Shown piece after piece: positions 25,801-51,800 of a DNA stretch of 64,000 bases (the stretch's first letter is position 1; each line of letters opens with the position of its first letter). Made by a program: the position numbers and the translations under genes. The notes below the pieces were generated by a model, which made no database searches, was not told where the DNA came from, and saw only the letters and a list, made by a program, of their open reading frames with translations. This stretch comes from Aptenodytes patagonicus. Its lineage: Eukaryota; Chordata; Aves; Sphenisciformes; Spheniscidae. The stretch is taken from positions 166,570,853-166,634,852 of the forward strand of contig NC_134950.1 of the NCBI RefSeq assembly GCF_965638725.1, read 5' to 3'.

Positions 25801-28800
25801 CAGAGTAAAGGCTTTCTTCTGACACCTGCATTTCACTGATGTCCCGGGGGCTCATGTTCCCCGGCGACTGGCTGGGAGCCTTTGCCCAACAGGCACACAG
25901 CGCATGCATTCGCACAAACTGCTCTCATTCTCGTAAGGCACGTGGTTTCCTGCCTTTGTGGGCCAATTACTTATTGTTTCAATGAAACTTACTGGCACTA
26001 TCCAGCTCTTTGCCTTTCTTTTTTTTTCCATTCATGTAATATTGGCTATCGTAAACTTGATCTTTAATGCATAAATTGGTGATTCTAATCCTCAGCACAC
26101 AGCTGTTACTAGCTTTAGTACCTGTAAAGGATCCTTGACAGCTGGTGTATTTTATCATCATCGCAAGAGCGAACATAAATTAACTTCATTTACACTTGGG
26201 TTGTAGAAAACTAGTCTAAACTCTAGTTTGCTTATCGAGGCACTGCAGATTTCATCTTACTATTCATGTAGACTCTCAGATATATCATTTTCTTCTTGTT
26301 ACAGTTAAAGTCGAAGTTGCTCTTTCAGAACAGCCATGCAGAGGCATTTGCTGTCACAGTTCAGCAGTGTTTGGGGCCACGGCATTTGTTGCCGCGTTTC
26401 TAGTTAAAGGCTTTTTAAGGCATCATAAACCGCTGTTTGTAAGTGACTGTGAATTAGCTACCACGATTCTTGCAAACAACAGCAGTTAATGTGCTTATTG
26501 CACTGCTTGGTACGGGCATGGTTTGCTAAAGCGAGGGGGAGCCCAACAATGCCTGCCTTACTGCATCCAGAATAGGGCAAGTGCGCGTCGGCAAGCAGAA
26601 TGCCTGACCTTGTTTCACTACCAAATTTGCCCACTATTTTTTCTTCATGGAAACACTCCCAGGTTTATTGAAGGGACCTTACTCTATCGAATAGCAGCTG
26701 ATTATTTAACAAAGTGCAAGGCAGTTTCCTCTCCAGCCAACAAAGGCAGGCACTGCCCTTTATCTCCGGGGGTTTCTCCTGGCAGCTTTGCTTTAGGTTT
26801 TGAGAAATAAGGCAAGGATGGTGCAGTGGAGGAAGGAGCAGTGATTTAAAAACCTCCAACTGGAGCAAGTTTTTAATAATAGTTGTTTTCAAAACACAAG
26901 CCAAATGCCAGTCTAAACCACACCGGCAGGTTTTCCTAAGTGATCCTGTGTACTACCATGTATCTCCGCCCCGTCATTGAGTGCCGGTGTGCTAAGTCAT
27001 TTTAAATTCACCTTTGAGGTCACTTTGAAGTCAAGTATCTGAAGGCCCAGTTTTAACAGGTGAATTCTGGTTCTCACAGTATGTTTACGGAAACCAGCTT
27101 TCACTCTGCAAACACATTTCTTATCCCATCACCACTGCCTCTCAACAGAAATGCTGCGTTGTTCTCTTACTTCCTCCACTGAAAATATCCCCCAGATTTT
27201 AAGCTCCAGGAAACAAGCGAAGAGCTTATGACCAAGACAAGTTTTTTCTTCTTACTCTTTTCTTCTAAGTTGATGATTTTTTAGTATACAAATTGAAAGC
27301 CAGTTAACCCTCTCTGTAACAAATTACAGCTTTGCTGCCTCCTTCAAATCTAATATAAAATCAATGCTAGGTTTAAGAAGTAATTATAACAAGATCTTGA
27401 TTACCACATACCTGAACCACAGTTTAATAGTCAGCTCTTGCTCTCCTCTGGTTTACAATAATGCTTTCTTCATACTGCTTTGTCTTTACAGAAGGTAATG
27501 AAAGACACTTCACATGCCCATACCTCTTTTCACCCTGGGAATGTCACAGCTTCTAAGGACAGAAAGGTTTTCCCACTGGCCTTTTCTGTGGAGGGTAAAT
27601 CTCCATCATAAAACATTTTCTAAGCAGTTGAGCAGGACAGGGAGGGGGTTGAGAATGTGTTTCAGAGCTTTTCCCCTCATTGTTAAAAGTGCAAAATAAG
27701 CCTGATGCAAGCATCTAGACCCTGACGGACAAGCGGGTACACCTGGCCTGACTCCTCTTTTGCAGGTGATGAAGGGTGGCCAAGAACTGTTGGTTCTATC
27801 ACGTAAAGCTTTGTGTGTGTATTTAAGACCGTTTCAGACATTTTATTATTCAACAACACTCTTTTAGAAAAATACTCAGTCCAGACATAACTCCTGACAG
27901 AAATCAGCTTAGCAATGCCAGAGAAGATCCCCTCCTTGCTGCTCGCTGTTGCAGCAGAGAAGTCCCGAGTGTCCCTGGGTAGTTAGATCTCCTTCTGAGG
28001 GCTGGCCATGGCAGGACTGAACACAGAAAGCAGCTTTTGGAGGAGATGCTGCTGCTCTTGGGTGATACAGCATGGATATTCTGTCAGCTAGGAGTGCTTG
28101 GACCCAATTTACAGCTGGCAAACTTTGAAGGAATAAAATAAAACATCTTTTGTGACACTACAATGAAGCAAGATGAATTCTCTTAAAAGCCAGTGGGAAG
28201 AGAAACTCTAGGAATAGACAGATAGGGTTGAATAAGATTTCATTCACGTCTTGCCATCTGGGAATAAGATTTGTGAGGGAATATTGTTCTTATCCTTATA
28301 AACGGCCAATATCTTCTCGAACCCAGCTAAGCTGAGGCTAGGCAAGGTTTGTGGCTCACATTAGCAGATTCTAATGACATGAGTTTACAATAATAGTCTA
28401 ATAGTTCAGTGTAACAGTGACTCATAGCTTATTACTGTGGCGATAGGAATGTAAAGAGAGTCATTTGAAAAAAAACCTATTTGGATAGTTCACATCCTTT
28501 CCTCCCTACTCATGAATTCCTGTGTCATTGACTGCTGGCTGCTAAAAATAGGATCCTTTTTGTGTATCTAAAGTAAAGGAAAACCTAGAATGGTAGAGAC
28601 AGTAAGAGGGGACCAAGGTCCTTACATACAGAGCCTTCAGGAAATATTTGTAATGAAAGCCCTCTGAGAGTGCAGAAATGTTTTCAGAAGATGGGAACAA
28701 TCTAAGTCTAAGGAGATATTTTGCAGGAAGAAGAGTTAATGAATCGCACCAGCTCCCAGCTTTGATGTTTTGCACCGTGGGGATGGGAAGATTGATCTCT

Positions 28801-31259
28801 CTATCAGATGTAGGACCAAGCTGCAGTTTCATTGTGGAGAAGCTGTCCCACTTCAGCAGTAGAAGAGGAAGCTTCAGGAAACAGCCCAGGAGCAGCCCTG
28901 TGGGCTGACAAGGAGCCAGAGAGGAGCCACAAGAGGGGACTCACTAGGAGTCACCTGAAGTGGTACAAATCTCTTAAGGACAGCAGTAGGAAAGGGGAAC
29001 TGGGAAGACATCAGCAAGGTATCTGCGAGTTAATTGGATTCCCACCACCACCCCTTTGAAAGAAAAAAAAAACACATGGCACCTCAGAAACAAACCGCTG
29101 AAGTGTGAAATCACGCGGCAGGGAAAGCTGTCACAGAGAATCAGAAATTGATTTAATAGAGAAAAATTGACTGCTGCATAATCTGTGCAGATTGCTAGCT
29201 GAGAGAGAGAGATCCACAGCTCCTAAGGGCTTGGCTGCGGGCACCGTCTGGCGAAAGGTGCGGAAAGCAAAATTTCATAGTTGGTAATTCTACGTGTACT
29301 GAATGCTTCCTCTTCAATACCGAACAATTAAAATCGATGACGGGATGCTAGGTAACAAAAGAAAATGACTGATCAATATGCATGTCTTGGAGCTGAAGAA
29401 AAACCTGTCTGCTGAGAGCAGCATGCTGATGAGGCGAGATTTCTGAGAGCTCAGATAGAAAATCTTAAAAGCTTCCATTCCCGATGCTTGATAAAACAAT
29501 GCAGCTAAGCAGATGCCAGATGCAGTGCTAGGAGAGGTTAAGTCACCAAGGAGGCTAAAGAATAACGGTTAGGAAGAACAGGAAATGTTCATTTTTAGAC
29601 TAAATAGCTTTAGAGTAAAAACTGTGATGCTTCTCTTCTTTGTCTTTCCTTCTAAAGATCTAAAAGCCTTTTACTGATACTGAAAAATTATGTTCTTCGC
29701 ATACCCATGTGAGGTTTTAGAAATGCTGAGAGACTGACATTTTAAGGCCAATGTCCATTTTAGTCCTCAGCTCAAAGCACTTTAAATCTCATTTCCACAT
29801 ATATTTCAGCTGGGGGTGTCTGCCAAGTGCTGCCAAAAATCAAACGCTAAATCTTCCACGATTCAGTAGTTTTAGATCAGTCGCCCAGATTTCTGAACAC
29901 TTTCGAAAACATTGCTGTAAAGCAGGCCACAGGGTTCACTGTGGCTCCGGCAGGACGGGGAATGGCCCGTTTCATCACCTCGTGAGTTTGATTTCATTAA
30001 CAAACTAGACAAGATTCATAGCGTTGAGCCCGCACATTCTCACGGGGCTTGGAGCAAGGGTTCTCCTCCTCCTCCCACCGTCTCGCCTGCCGCCTCCTCC
30101 ACAGAGCCCTCCTGCTCCCTCGGCGCGGGTGAAACGAGCAGCCATCCACCTTAGGAGCCAGCAGGACCCACTGATCCTTTCACCCACAGGCTAGCACCCA
30201 GCCTGGCACGCTACTTTGCTCCTTCCCCGCGTGAACGCGTGGTAGGGCTGTGAGCTGTACGAAATCTGTCCGGTCCGGGGAGAGTCTGGATGCTTGGCTG
30301 TTGAGGAAACCCTGGCACGTTCCTCCCAGCGCCTCTGTGCTTCCAGCCATCTGCCACCTGCCTCCTCACCCAGGGGTGTCTCTGCGTTTGCTAGGAAGGG
30401 GAGGCTTGAACACGCAGCACGGAGCAGCTGTGCTGTCCTCGGGCTCAGCCCCAGACACCATGCTCGGCTGTCCCCGCTCTGCAGGGCAGCGGGAAGGCGG
30501 GTGTGAAACAGGAGGAGGAAAAAAGTTCCAAGCAACCTTTTGTAAATAAGTGTTTCACGGCCAATGCAGACCGCGTTCGTCCCCTCCTTCCAGTCCAGCC
30601 CCACCAAAACCCAACCTAAGCAAGCCTAGGAATTGGGGAAATTGGAATCAAACCCCCTCCGCTGGCTGCCAGCCAGGAGAAACTCCAGGTGACGAAACGT
30701 TCACGCTCTGAACGGAAGGGATGCATCCCACGCAGCACGGGACAGCGGTTCACAACTGCTGGTGCACCGTGACATGCCTTTGCGGAAACCATCTTACCCC
30801 AGCTGAGATAGAGCAAACCGCTGTCCGGTGGGCACGGGCAGCCCCAACCTCTGCCACTGCGTGAGCGGCTGTATCAGCGGGAGCGGGAGGAGGGAAAGGC
30901 GCGTTGCTAAGCCGGGCTCTGCTGCAGGAACAGAAATCAGACTTTGGAACAGCTTAACACTTAAATACACCGTCAATTAATGAAACCTTTGCAGGGCAGT
31001 GCAGCTCCAGAGTGGATACAACAATATCCATTCTCCTGACTGCAGATTTCGCTACAAAATAAGCAAGTTTTCCAGGCAGGGCTTGATAGTGCTTATCAAG
31101 AAGTTGTGTCGCGTTCAAAGTCATCTCAAAATCCCGGTGGGGATCAGCCGAACCAAAAATCATTATAACGTAGCACCGAGAGAAAATTACCTTTAGAGAA
31201 ATATTTGTACGCAGTGCATGTCTAGTTGTCTGGTAAAACCCCAGCAGGTCTGACAGAGG

Positions 31260-31420
31260 TGCTTTTTAATAAGCTCTATTAGCATGCTTTCCAGTAATGT
31301 GAACCTTGTTGGGTTTGTTTCTTTTTATTGCCTTATTAAAATATGTTTCCAGGATGCTCAAACAACATTTCCCAGCCATTTTTATGCATAATTACATTTT
31401 CTTCCCTATGCTAATTTTCT
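31260..31420. promoter_or_regulatory. candidate regulatory element with octamer-like sites
   Basis: AT-rich block holding ATTAGCAT (31278-31285), its reverse complement ATGCTAAT (31408-31415), and ATGCATAATTA (31384-31394). The motif pattern alone is suggestive; conservation cannot be judged here. Confidence 0.25.
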
Positions 31421-32029
31421 TCCAGTAAACGTGCCCGCCGGACCAAGCAGTGCCTCGATCATGATAAAGCAACTCTTTTCACGTCAGCGTAACAAAGAAC
31501 AGAATTTGATCCGTCAAGGGGCAATACTTCATCTCTCACCCTCCATCTCTGAAGCTTAGAACATTCTGCAGCGGTTACTGAATTTCACCAGGTAAACGCT
31601 GTCCTCCAGTAGACGAGGAAATGGCGCCGACGCTCCTGCATGGGAATGAAATACAGGACTGGGAATATTTCTTCTGGCACAAGAGGAATAACAGATAGAA
31701 AGAGCTACCACAGCTGGACCCCCTGACCCCACCCCAGTCTGAGCTACTGCCAAATACAGGCAAAAATCATTAACTGCTCAAAAACATCCAGACAGGCGAG
31801 CGGTGTAAAGCCGCACTGACAGTGATGGGATGCCAGCACTTCTGGGAGTGGGACTCTCCTGGCAGGCTGCTCCTGCCAGCGATTTCTATCTAGAATAAAG
31901 AATTCAGAGGTGGTTTCCATATCACGGTGCGTATGTTCGCTCGTAGTAGCCATAGCAAAGACATTACTTCATATGCTTTATAGGGAATACTGTCCTGCAA
32001 GCGGCTTAGCGTATAGCCTCTCCTGTTGT

Positions 32030-32096
32030 GAAGTGCAGCTTGTCCTTGACCTCCAGAAATTCCTTCCAACCAACACTTCCGTGATTCAGTGATCCT
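32030..32096 (+). mobile_element. CR1 LINE 3' tail
   Basis: Reads GACCTCCAGAAATTCCTTCC, then AACCAACACTTCCGTGATTCAG. This resembles the sense 3' end of CR1 with its terminal ATTCTGTG-like 8-bp repeats. It is very short, and only the tail is recognisable. Confidence 0.6.
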
Positions 32097-32789
32097 TCGT
32101 CTTTTCCTGTGGCAGGGCCTTGGCCCGACAGCTGCTGGGTTTGTAAGTTATTTCCCTGTCTTGGACCGACTCCGAGCCAAAGGAAATAAAGCTGGCAAAA
32201 TCCTCCAGACCGCTGCACTGCAGTATATCCCCTGCCGGGGCCTCTAGAAAGGATGGAGTAGGAGCTCACCAGCCAGCATCCCTGCTTGCTGGGGGCGGAC
32301 AGCCCAAGCCCTGGCTCCGTCCCCTCCAGCCTGTTGGGTACCAGGGCTGAAGCAGGTCCAGGACGGCAACAGACACAGACCGCAAAGCCAAAAATGAGAC
32401 CTGGAGAGGTGTGTCTTCGGACACACGTGTCTGAAGTACAATTCCTTGGTAATTTTCCTCCTGACGTGACACAACTCCACCTCTCCCTCTTCCAGACACG
32501 GCCAAAGGCCTCCACTGAGGAAGCTGTTTAGGCAAAACAAGAAAACAAAAAAGAACTAGCCCGTATTATTTCTCACTAACACTTCATTTTGAGACCTAGT
32601 ATTTATTCTCCGATGCCCAAGAAGGAGATTCAGCCTGATGGATTTTAATTCTTTATTTTAAAATGTTTTCACACGTAGCAAAAGTTTGGGTTTTTTGAGG
32701 AGGAAAAAAACCACAGAATCGTTGACTATTTTCAGAATGGCTATAAAACACATATGCTTTTCCAAATATTTGTATCAGGATAGAAAGTA

Positions 32790-32826
32790 ATATAAATATA
32801 TATGTGTGTATATGTATATAAAAATA
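32790..32826. repeat. (TA)n/(TG)n-rich low-complexity tract
   Basis: Alternating TATA and TGTG units, imperfect, in intergenic DNA. Confidence 0.8.
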
Positions 32827-33799
32827 AATGATTTGGTAGTAACAGATTCAACTAGGACAGTTTCAGTGAGGGAAAGAAACAAAATGGAAAAAAATGTATC
32901 ACAATTTTGTAAATCCCTTTTTTAAAGGTGTTCAAAATTTTGACCTTCCACTGAGCGTGAAAGAGGGGAGGAGAACCACAATTGCCACCGAAACGTGTTT
33001 ACAATAACTATCTTTTCTATCATTCATAGATGTCACATTTCATCAAGTCACTGTGACAAGACAGATATGGAAATGTCAGAAGTGCATACACTCTGTTTTT
33101 TACATAGAAGACGCTGCATGTTTAAAGCACGTATTTTATGTTTTAGGGCTGTTATCTCACTTTACCCCAAAATAATTATTTTAGCCTACAAGACAATTGT
33201 AACTGCTTGGAGGAAAACAACAGTCTGACACCAGTAATACTTGCCCGGCATCCGAGCCAGGCAGACAGAAGGGCCACGGCACAGAGAGTTGGGTGATAAC
33301 GAGATCTTGCCGAATCACCGACATCTTTCACAATTATTTGGAATATTGCATTTATCTACTGAAAGTCAGGAGATTTAGAAATTCAGCTCTTATCTTTCCC
33401 TTGCAGAAGCAGCACTTTCCCTGTTCGGCGATCACCAGATCATCTCCTACAAAGCTGACTCTTACTATTTTTGCTGCTATTCTTTTTTCCTCATTTGCAG
33501 CACCCCTAGTCCCAAACCTCCCGTCAGGGCTCGCGCAGAAGACGCCGCACGAGGTTCAATCTGCCAAAACTCTCACTGTTTTTGGTAGAGCCTCCTTAGA
33601 AGAGGGTGCAAGGGACAGAGGAAGAAAACCCACTTGTCTTATCTCCATCCCGGACCCTGGCCGTGACAGCGGGTCAGTGTGCAGCCGGTCCATCCCTGCC
33701 GTCTCTCCTCCATCCCACCCAGCAGGCAGGATCCCTCGCAGGGTGCCAGCATGGGCCATTGCCTCCCTCTAGCGTCTGCAGCGCAGCCTCCTGTGCCTG

Positions 33800-33990
33800 T
33801 GTTGTTATTAATTAGTTACCGGAGTCCTTTCAGCTCTCGAAACAAGAGGAATCTGGTTTGGTCCTGCGAGTAATGACCCATAATTAATGTTTATAGACAC
33901 TCCAGAGTATGAGAATTCACCGAGCCCCAGGAGCGCCTGGGGATCAAGCAGCCTGCAGAAACTCTTCTATAATTAACATTTAACGATTAT
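33800..33990. promoter_or_regulatory. candidate regulatory element with TAATTA cluster
   Basis: Three homeodomain-type cores (ATTAATTAG near 33807, CATAATTAATG near 33880, TATAATTAAC near 33969) occur within 190 bases of otherwise moderate base composition. A motif cluster only. Confidence 0.25.
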
Positions 33991-35829
33991 GCAGAAACCC
34001 GGAGGCAAGCAGCTGTCTCCGCTTCTGCGGGAGAGGCCTGAGGGCAATAGGACGTGAAGGCGAACTATTTAGAAACCCATCATCAGCCTAACTTTTCACG
34101 GACTTCTCACTTGTTCTAGCACGAGAGAGAGGTGCAAACGTCACCTTGGCACGATGGCAGCAGTTACATTTGTGGGAGGGACTGAAAAACACCCAGCTCA
34201 TGGGCCTATCCAAAACTGGCCCCTGACGCTAACGTGAGGTGCGTGAACAAGCTTCACCATGTTCAGGTCAAGGGCTGGCTGCTCTCAGCCAGGAGGAACC
34301 CGCAGCGGCGCGTGGACAGGACTTCACAGCACCCCCTGGTAAGGGACCATTCATTGACAGGGTGGGTGAGGAAAAGGCAGGAGCACACATTTCTGTCTGC
34401 ACCTCAGCCCTGGTAATGCTTTAAAACAAATCCTGGAAAAAAAAAAATCACATCCAGATGCAACCTTAAAAATGTAAACTAGTAAAACATTAAGCCGTAA
34501 AATCAACGAGTCAGCGGCTGAAGTAATGAACGAAGTGGCAGAGTTCAAGCAACTGCAGATACATAAGCAAGATTCTTCTCTTCCCAATTTAGAAAGTATG
34601 TACTGAAAATCTGTTTAATACACCAACGGGTCCCTTTAAAACACAACTTTGGGCAGAACTCTTGCCCCTCACCCCTGAGCACTGAGAACTGATGAGATCC
34701 ACTAGTCACTCTGCAGAATTCAAGGCCAAGTCTAACAAGCAGAGCAGTATCAATGTTGCTCCTGGCCTTAGTCACAGAAATACATTAGTGATCGTGGTGG
34801 CTAATTAAAATACGCTCTTTCCTATTAATGTAACATTAGCCTTTATATTTTAAACAGCCCACTTGATAATTTAATACACTCTTTATGCAATATTTATCCC
34901 TGTACCTTTGAGGCATCCCCAAAGCTGATGTGTTTTGGAAGGCTCTAAAAGGTAAAGCAATTTAAGATCTGGACCCACTTAGGTGCACAGCTGTTCCCAG
35001 TCAAGTCAATGAGCAACAGCATCCCACACTTTGTGTAGCAAGGACTTTCACTGAAAATATACATTTTAAGACTGAATTTCTACTAAAGGAAGGCTCTATT
35101 GTAAACATTTAATAAGATCTGGGAATATAAAATGCTAGTATAAGGTCACTTAACCAAACGTGACCTGAACAGAGACAGACATGACCAACACGGTACAAGG
35201 TCTTTCCTTACACTTCCTGCTTTCAACGAGCAAAAAATAACCACTTACTGCAAATCTGAGGGACTGCCTCAGAAAATACTAGTGCCAAGGGATTTATCCT
35301 GTAAATGAACATGGGACAGGAATATTGTGACATAACTTCAGGAGGAAAACATCCACAGAAAATAAACCAAGCTCAGTAATTCTGCATTAGTTATAACTAC
35401 GAGGATAATTGCTCTAATTTTGCAGATACTGCTAAGAATAATGGGAGAACCGTTCACTTCTTCGCAGTGCTTTGACAATCAAAATACGCTTCTGCTTCTC
35501 TCAAAACAAAGACCGAAGGAGACTGTCTGCCCTCAGAACAAGCGCGGGCCAGGGAGAGCCCACACGCATTCCCCTGTGCTGCCCAGCAGCCGGGCTGCAG
35601 CGCAGGGCAGGGGACATCGTCTCTGGTAGGGCAGGCTGCACCCCGCTGACGAGGCTGCCAAAATCAGTCACTCTCATGGCACTGGCCATTCACAAAGCAG
35701 GAATCAGAGTGAAACCTCAGTTCCGGCAGATCACCGGGCAGCCATGGGATTTCACTGGAATTTAAAAAAAAAAAACACCAACCCTAGACGTTACTATAGC
35801 CATTAAACAGTTTTTAAAATGATAGGAAA

Positions 35830-36197
35830 TATTTATTTAAGAAAGCCTGCAGTTTGAGGCTCTAAGGTCTTATTAAATGCTTACAACAGAGCCTTCTTGT
35901 ATTAGATGCTCAGTCTTTAAATGTATATTTTCTTTATTTTCAGTGAAAGTGCTTACTACACAAAGTGCTGGATGCTGTTGCTCACTGAGCAGGAACATCC
36001 TCACAGTTGCTTTATTTCCCCTTCCGAGTTACAAAAAAGTGCTAGAGAAAATTCTTTGCTCCTGGTCGCAGGCTCCAAACACCAATTGCGAGGATCCAGG
36101 TTCTGAAGTGGTAAAAGACCCTGCGTGAACGACACCACGGTCCGAAGGCACAGCCAGGATAGATTATAAAAGAGCACCTAGCTCTCATGACTTTGCA
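35830..36197 (-). other. MYD88: probable MYD88 3' UTR with candidate poly(A) signals
   Basis: Downstream of the stop, AATAAA hexamers occur on the minus strand at 36011-36016, 35933-35938 and 35832-35837. Which is used, if any, cannot be decided from sequence; the UTR could extend further left. Confidence 0.3.
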
Positions 36198-48708
<12,511 letters not shown>

Positions 48709-48816
48709 TCATACATCTTTCCCGCGAGAAAAGTAAAAATCCATCCCTCTGTCCTTGTGCTGCATTGGCGGGTGTGCAGGTCCTCTCCTGCCCCTGGGAT
48801 GGGGACTTCTTCCCTG
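48709..48816 (-). CDS. CRY-DASH: CRY-DASH last exon, C-terminal tail and stop
   Basis: 108 nt including the TGA at 48709-48711; acceptor TTTCATTTGCAG. It encodes a basic Arg/Gly/Pro-rich stretch followed by [13 protein letters not shown] and a stop. HKDRG-DFYF is the conserved end of vertebrate CRY-DASH. The exon has no ATG-started open frame and was found by that motif. The acceptor could also shift three bases, removing one Gln. Confidence 0.88.
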   Translation of the reverse strand, partial: QGRSPHPRGRRGPAHPPMQHKDRGMDFYFSRGKDV

Positions 48817-51800
48817 CTGCAAATGAAAGATGAACAGTGAGATATTTACTGATGCTGCAGAGTGAATCTGATCACAAAGCAGCCTTGACGTGCAGAAAAA
48901 TGTGCACGAGACACTTCTGCCCCCAAGTTCACGAAAAGGAGGGGAGGCCTGACAGGCACAGCTCTAGGCTTGGACTTAGGAAACTAGGGTTTCCGGTGAG
49001 ATGTGGGCTTGTATTTTCAAAGGGATTTTGATACTCAGTTTGGGGGGGGCTGAGGGGAGAGATTCTTCTCCAGGCCTCGATAACGTTGAGCCAACAGTCC
49101 CTGCCAGCAGTATTTTAGTTTCACAAGCACAGCGTGGCAGTGCAGGCCCACAGAGCCCAAGGTGAGCTGGAAGGGTGATCAAGATGAAACTCCTGCCTGA
49201 CAGAGAAGTTTTTTGGGTTCAAGCTTCATCACTGCCTCAAACCAGTGTCTCACCGAGGGGTTCCTTCACAGGGTCCTTTCTCTGGTCTCAGATGCACTCT
49301 TAAGCAGAAGGATAATAATCCAGGCCCTTCAACAGCATGGCTGGAAGCAGAAGGCTTTGCTTCTGCAAAACTTCCTACTCATGGCAAAGGAATCTGGCCT
49401 GAGAAATTTGGTACTGCACCTTGGGATTAAAACCCGAAATGGAGACATGTTTCATTCTTCATTGTACGTCATATGACAGCTAAATTTGAGCCTCCACAAA
49501 GTATCCTTACTCGGGAGGGGGCAGGGAGGATGCATGGGGGAAGACAAAATGCTGAAAACCCTTTGAAAAATGCAACTGTTTGTTGGTTACAAGTATTTCT
49601 TTCTTCCCTTCCAGCTCCACCCACCACTGATCCCACCCAGACCTACAGAGCACTTTCCTTCCATACCCATCTCCTCCAAGAACAGCAGCCCAGTCAGCAG
49701 ATACAAGTCTTGACGTGTTGCAGGGTCCACATCTTAATCTGTCCCCATTCTAAAGGGGAGATACACCCAAAAAGCAAAGCGCAAGGGCCAGTCCCCGTAT
49801 TTACTGGTCTTGCTGACTCCAGTTTGGATGCACTCAAGCATGGTAGGAAGTTGGTTGCTTTTACTTCTACCTCATGAACAGAGTGGAAACTGAGCATCAG
49901 CCCTGCCTCCCTTCTGTCCGTCTGCATCGGGGAGTGGTTAGGCCAGTGGAGGCCTTCAGAGATACCCCATCCCTCTCTGCCTGCCGTTGGGGCTGCCAGG
50001 GCAGGCAGGGTCTGGAGGGCAGGGAAGGATGCTGTGAAGGACACGCTCTCTCTGTCTAAGCCCTGCTGACTATACAAGGCTGATGGGATAAAGAAGCAGC
50101 TGAAATTTACATCATTCACCACAGCAGGTATATCTGGCACTATGTATATCCAGAAGGAAAAAAAACGAGTAAGAAAAGCTACCTAGAAAATAGTAAACAA
50201 AACACGCATGGGTTCATTCTTCAGCCCTAAAGCCAACTGGCCTGGCACAGTTTACGTCCATACAATGTAGGGTGGCATTGTCAAGATCGTCTTTTGTGAC
50301 AGTCCTTAGCACGTGGTACCCTCAAACTGTGCTTGGAGAAGGTTCTGGAAGGTGCTTGCTGGCCCTGGCAAAATAGTGCTGGGGAATACACTAACAGTGT
50401 AACTGTCTGGATGACACAAGGTCGGTACTTGGGCTTGTGCCTCAGACCTGTTTAGTTTACCAGGACAGACACAGCTAAATAACCCCGGCTGCGCAGTCCC
50501 TGCACAGAGCTGGACCACCCTCTGCTGTGAGGTAATGTGACTTTGCATTAAAGCAATTTTGTCCCTTTATACCTGAGAAAGAAGAGCAGAATTCACAGAC
50601 ACTCCTACAGACGCAGAGCAGCTGCCTGGAGCCCTACCGCCCCGCCAGAACCTTCCCAGTACTCACGGGCCTCTGGTTGATGTGTCGGCTCCACTCTGGG
50701 GCTGTCACAACTGGCTGTGGGTAGGTCTCACCTAGAGCTACTCCTGCCTGGGAGAGAGCAGCACTGTTCAGTGCCCAAGGGGTGTGGATATCTGCTCCCT
50801 TTATGCCCTGTAGTTCTGGGACCCACAGCCGGACATAATCCCCCTGCAAACAGAACCAACAGGACAGGATCCATTCAGTTACAATCTGTAAGTGCTTCCC
50901 AGCAAGGGTCTTTCTTAACATGAAAGAAAGAAGCCTGCTTTCCAGGTAAAGAAACTGGTGTGCTACAGCATCAGTTACCTCTGTCAAGTTTTAGTCCCTC
51001 CTGCTAAACCCTCTACCCAGAATTAGTGCCTAAACACAGAGACCTGGATGCTGGAGCTCCCAGGCTCACTCTGCAGGCAGAGGAGGGAGACACAGGTGCT
51101 TTTCTGGTACAGTTCACCTGCCTTATTTAGGACGTAGTGAGATGAAGTCACTCACAAGAAGTCCTTTTTTCTTTCCAGTGACCAAAGGAAACTAGGGTGA
51201 CTAGCTCAGCTGTACACTTTTGTGCTTGGCGAGATGAACACCCCTTGCCCCTGAATCTCTCCCATTAACTCTACTGCTATGTCCCCTACTAGGACTAATT
51301 TCTGATTCCTTGCTAAGTCCTGCCAGCTACAGTGCCGAAAGGCAGCAGCACAGCTTGCCACAAAGCCAAGGAACAGGGTGGAAGCAGGTAATCCGGTATG
51401 TGAACACTGGCTAAGCACACGGAAAGGGCGATTCATCTGCTCCCAGCACTTACAGAGGATAGTCAGAGGAGTCACAAGTTTAATCAACTCCCCAGGACCT
51501 CCTGAGGTGCTATGGGAGCAGCTCCATCTCTTTTGTCACTTCTGAGTTCTCCAAGAAGCTGCTCTGTGCTCAAGGAAATGGCTGTGTGAGATACGGATGG
51601 GATGTGGCTGCTACCCGGAAGAAACGGTGATGAAACACTAAACACACAGCCCAATGGCAGGGCAGGGAGGGCATACAGAGCACCAGCCTCTTTGGGGACA
51701 GTAGCAGATTGTAAACGTCAGATCTTCCTGTACAACAACGAGGAACCTGCCTGACTGTTGGCAAGGAGATCACAGATCTGTTTTTGCAGCAGTATCCACA

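Larger units (their letters stand above)
23791..35829. other. intergenic region between OXSR1 promoter and MYD88 3' end
   Basis: About 12 kb of mostly AT-rich DNA without a recognised gene. It includes a GC-richer patch at 30.05-30.9 kb, a CR1 tail at 32.03-32.10 kb, a TA tract at 32.8 kb and two homeobox/POU-motif clusters (31.26-31.42 and 33.80-33.99 kb). Open frames up to 169 codons (32006-32515, minus; 33293-33772, plus) resemble no family I know. Confidence 0.7.

Noticed and set aside
32006..32515. 169-codon minus-strand open frame in the intergenic gap
   Set aside because: No family resemblance, and it overlaps a CR1 tail at one end.
33293..33772. 159-codon plus-strand open frame
   Set aside because: No recognisable motif or splice context; overlapping frames on both strands are equally open.
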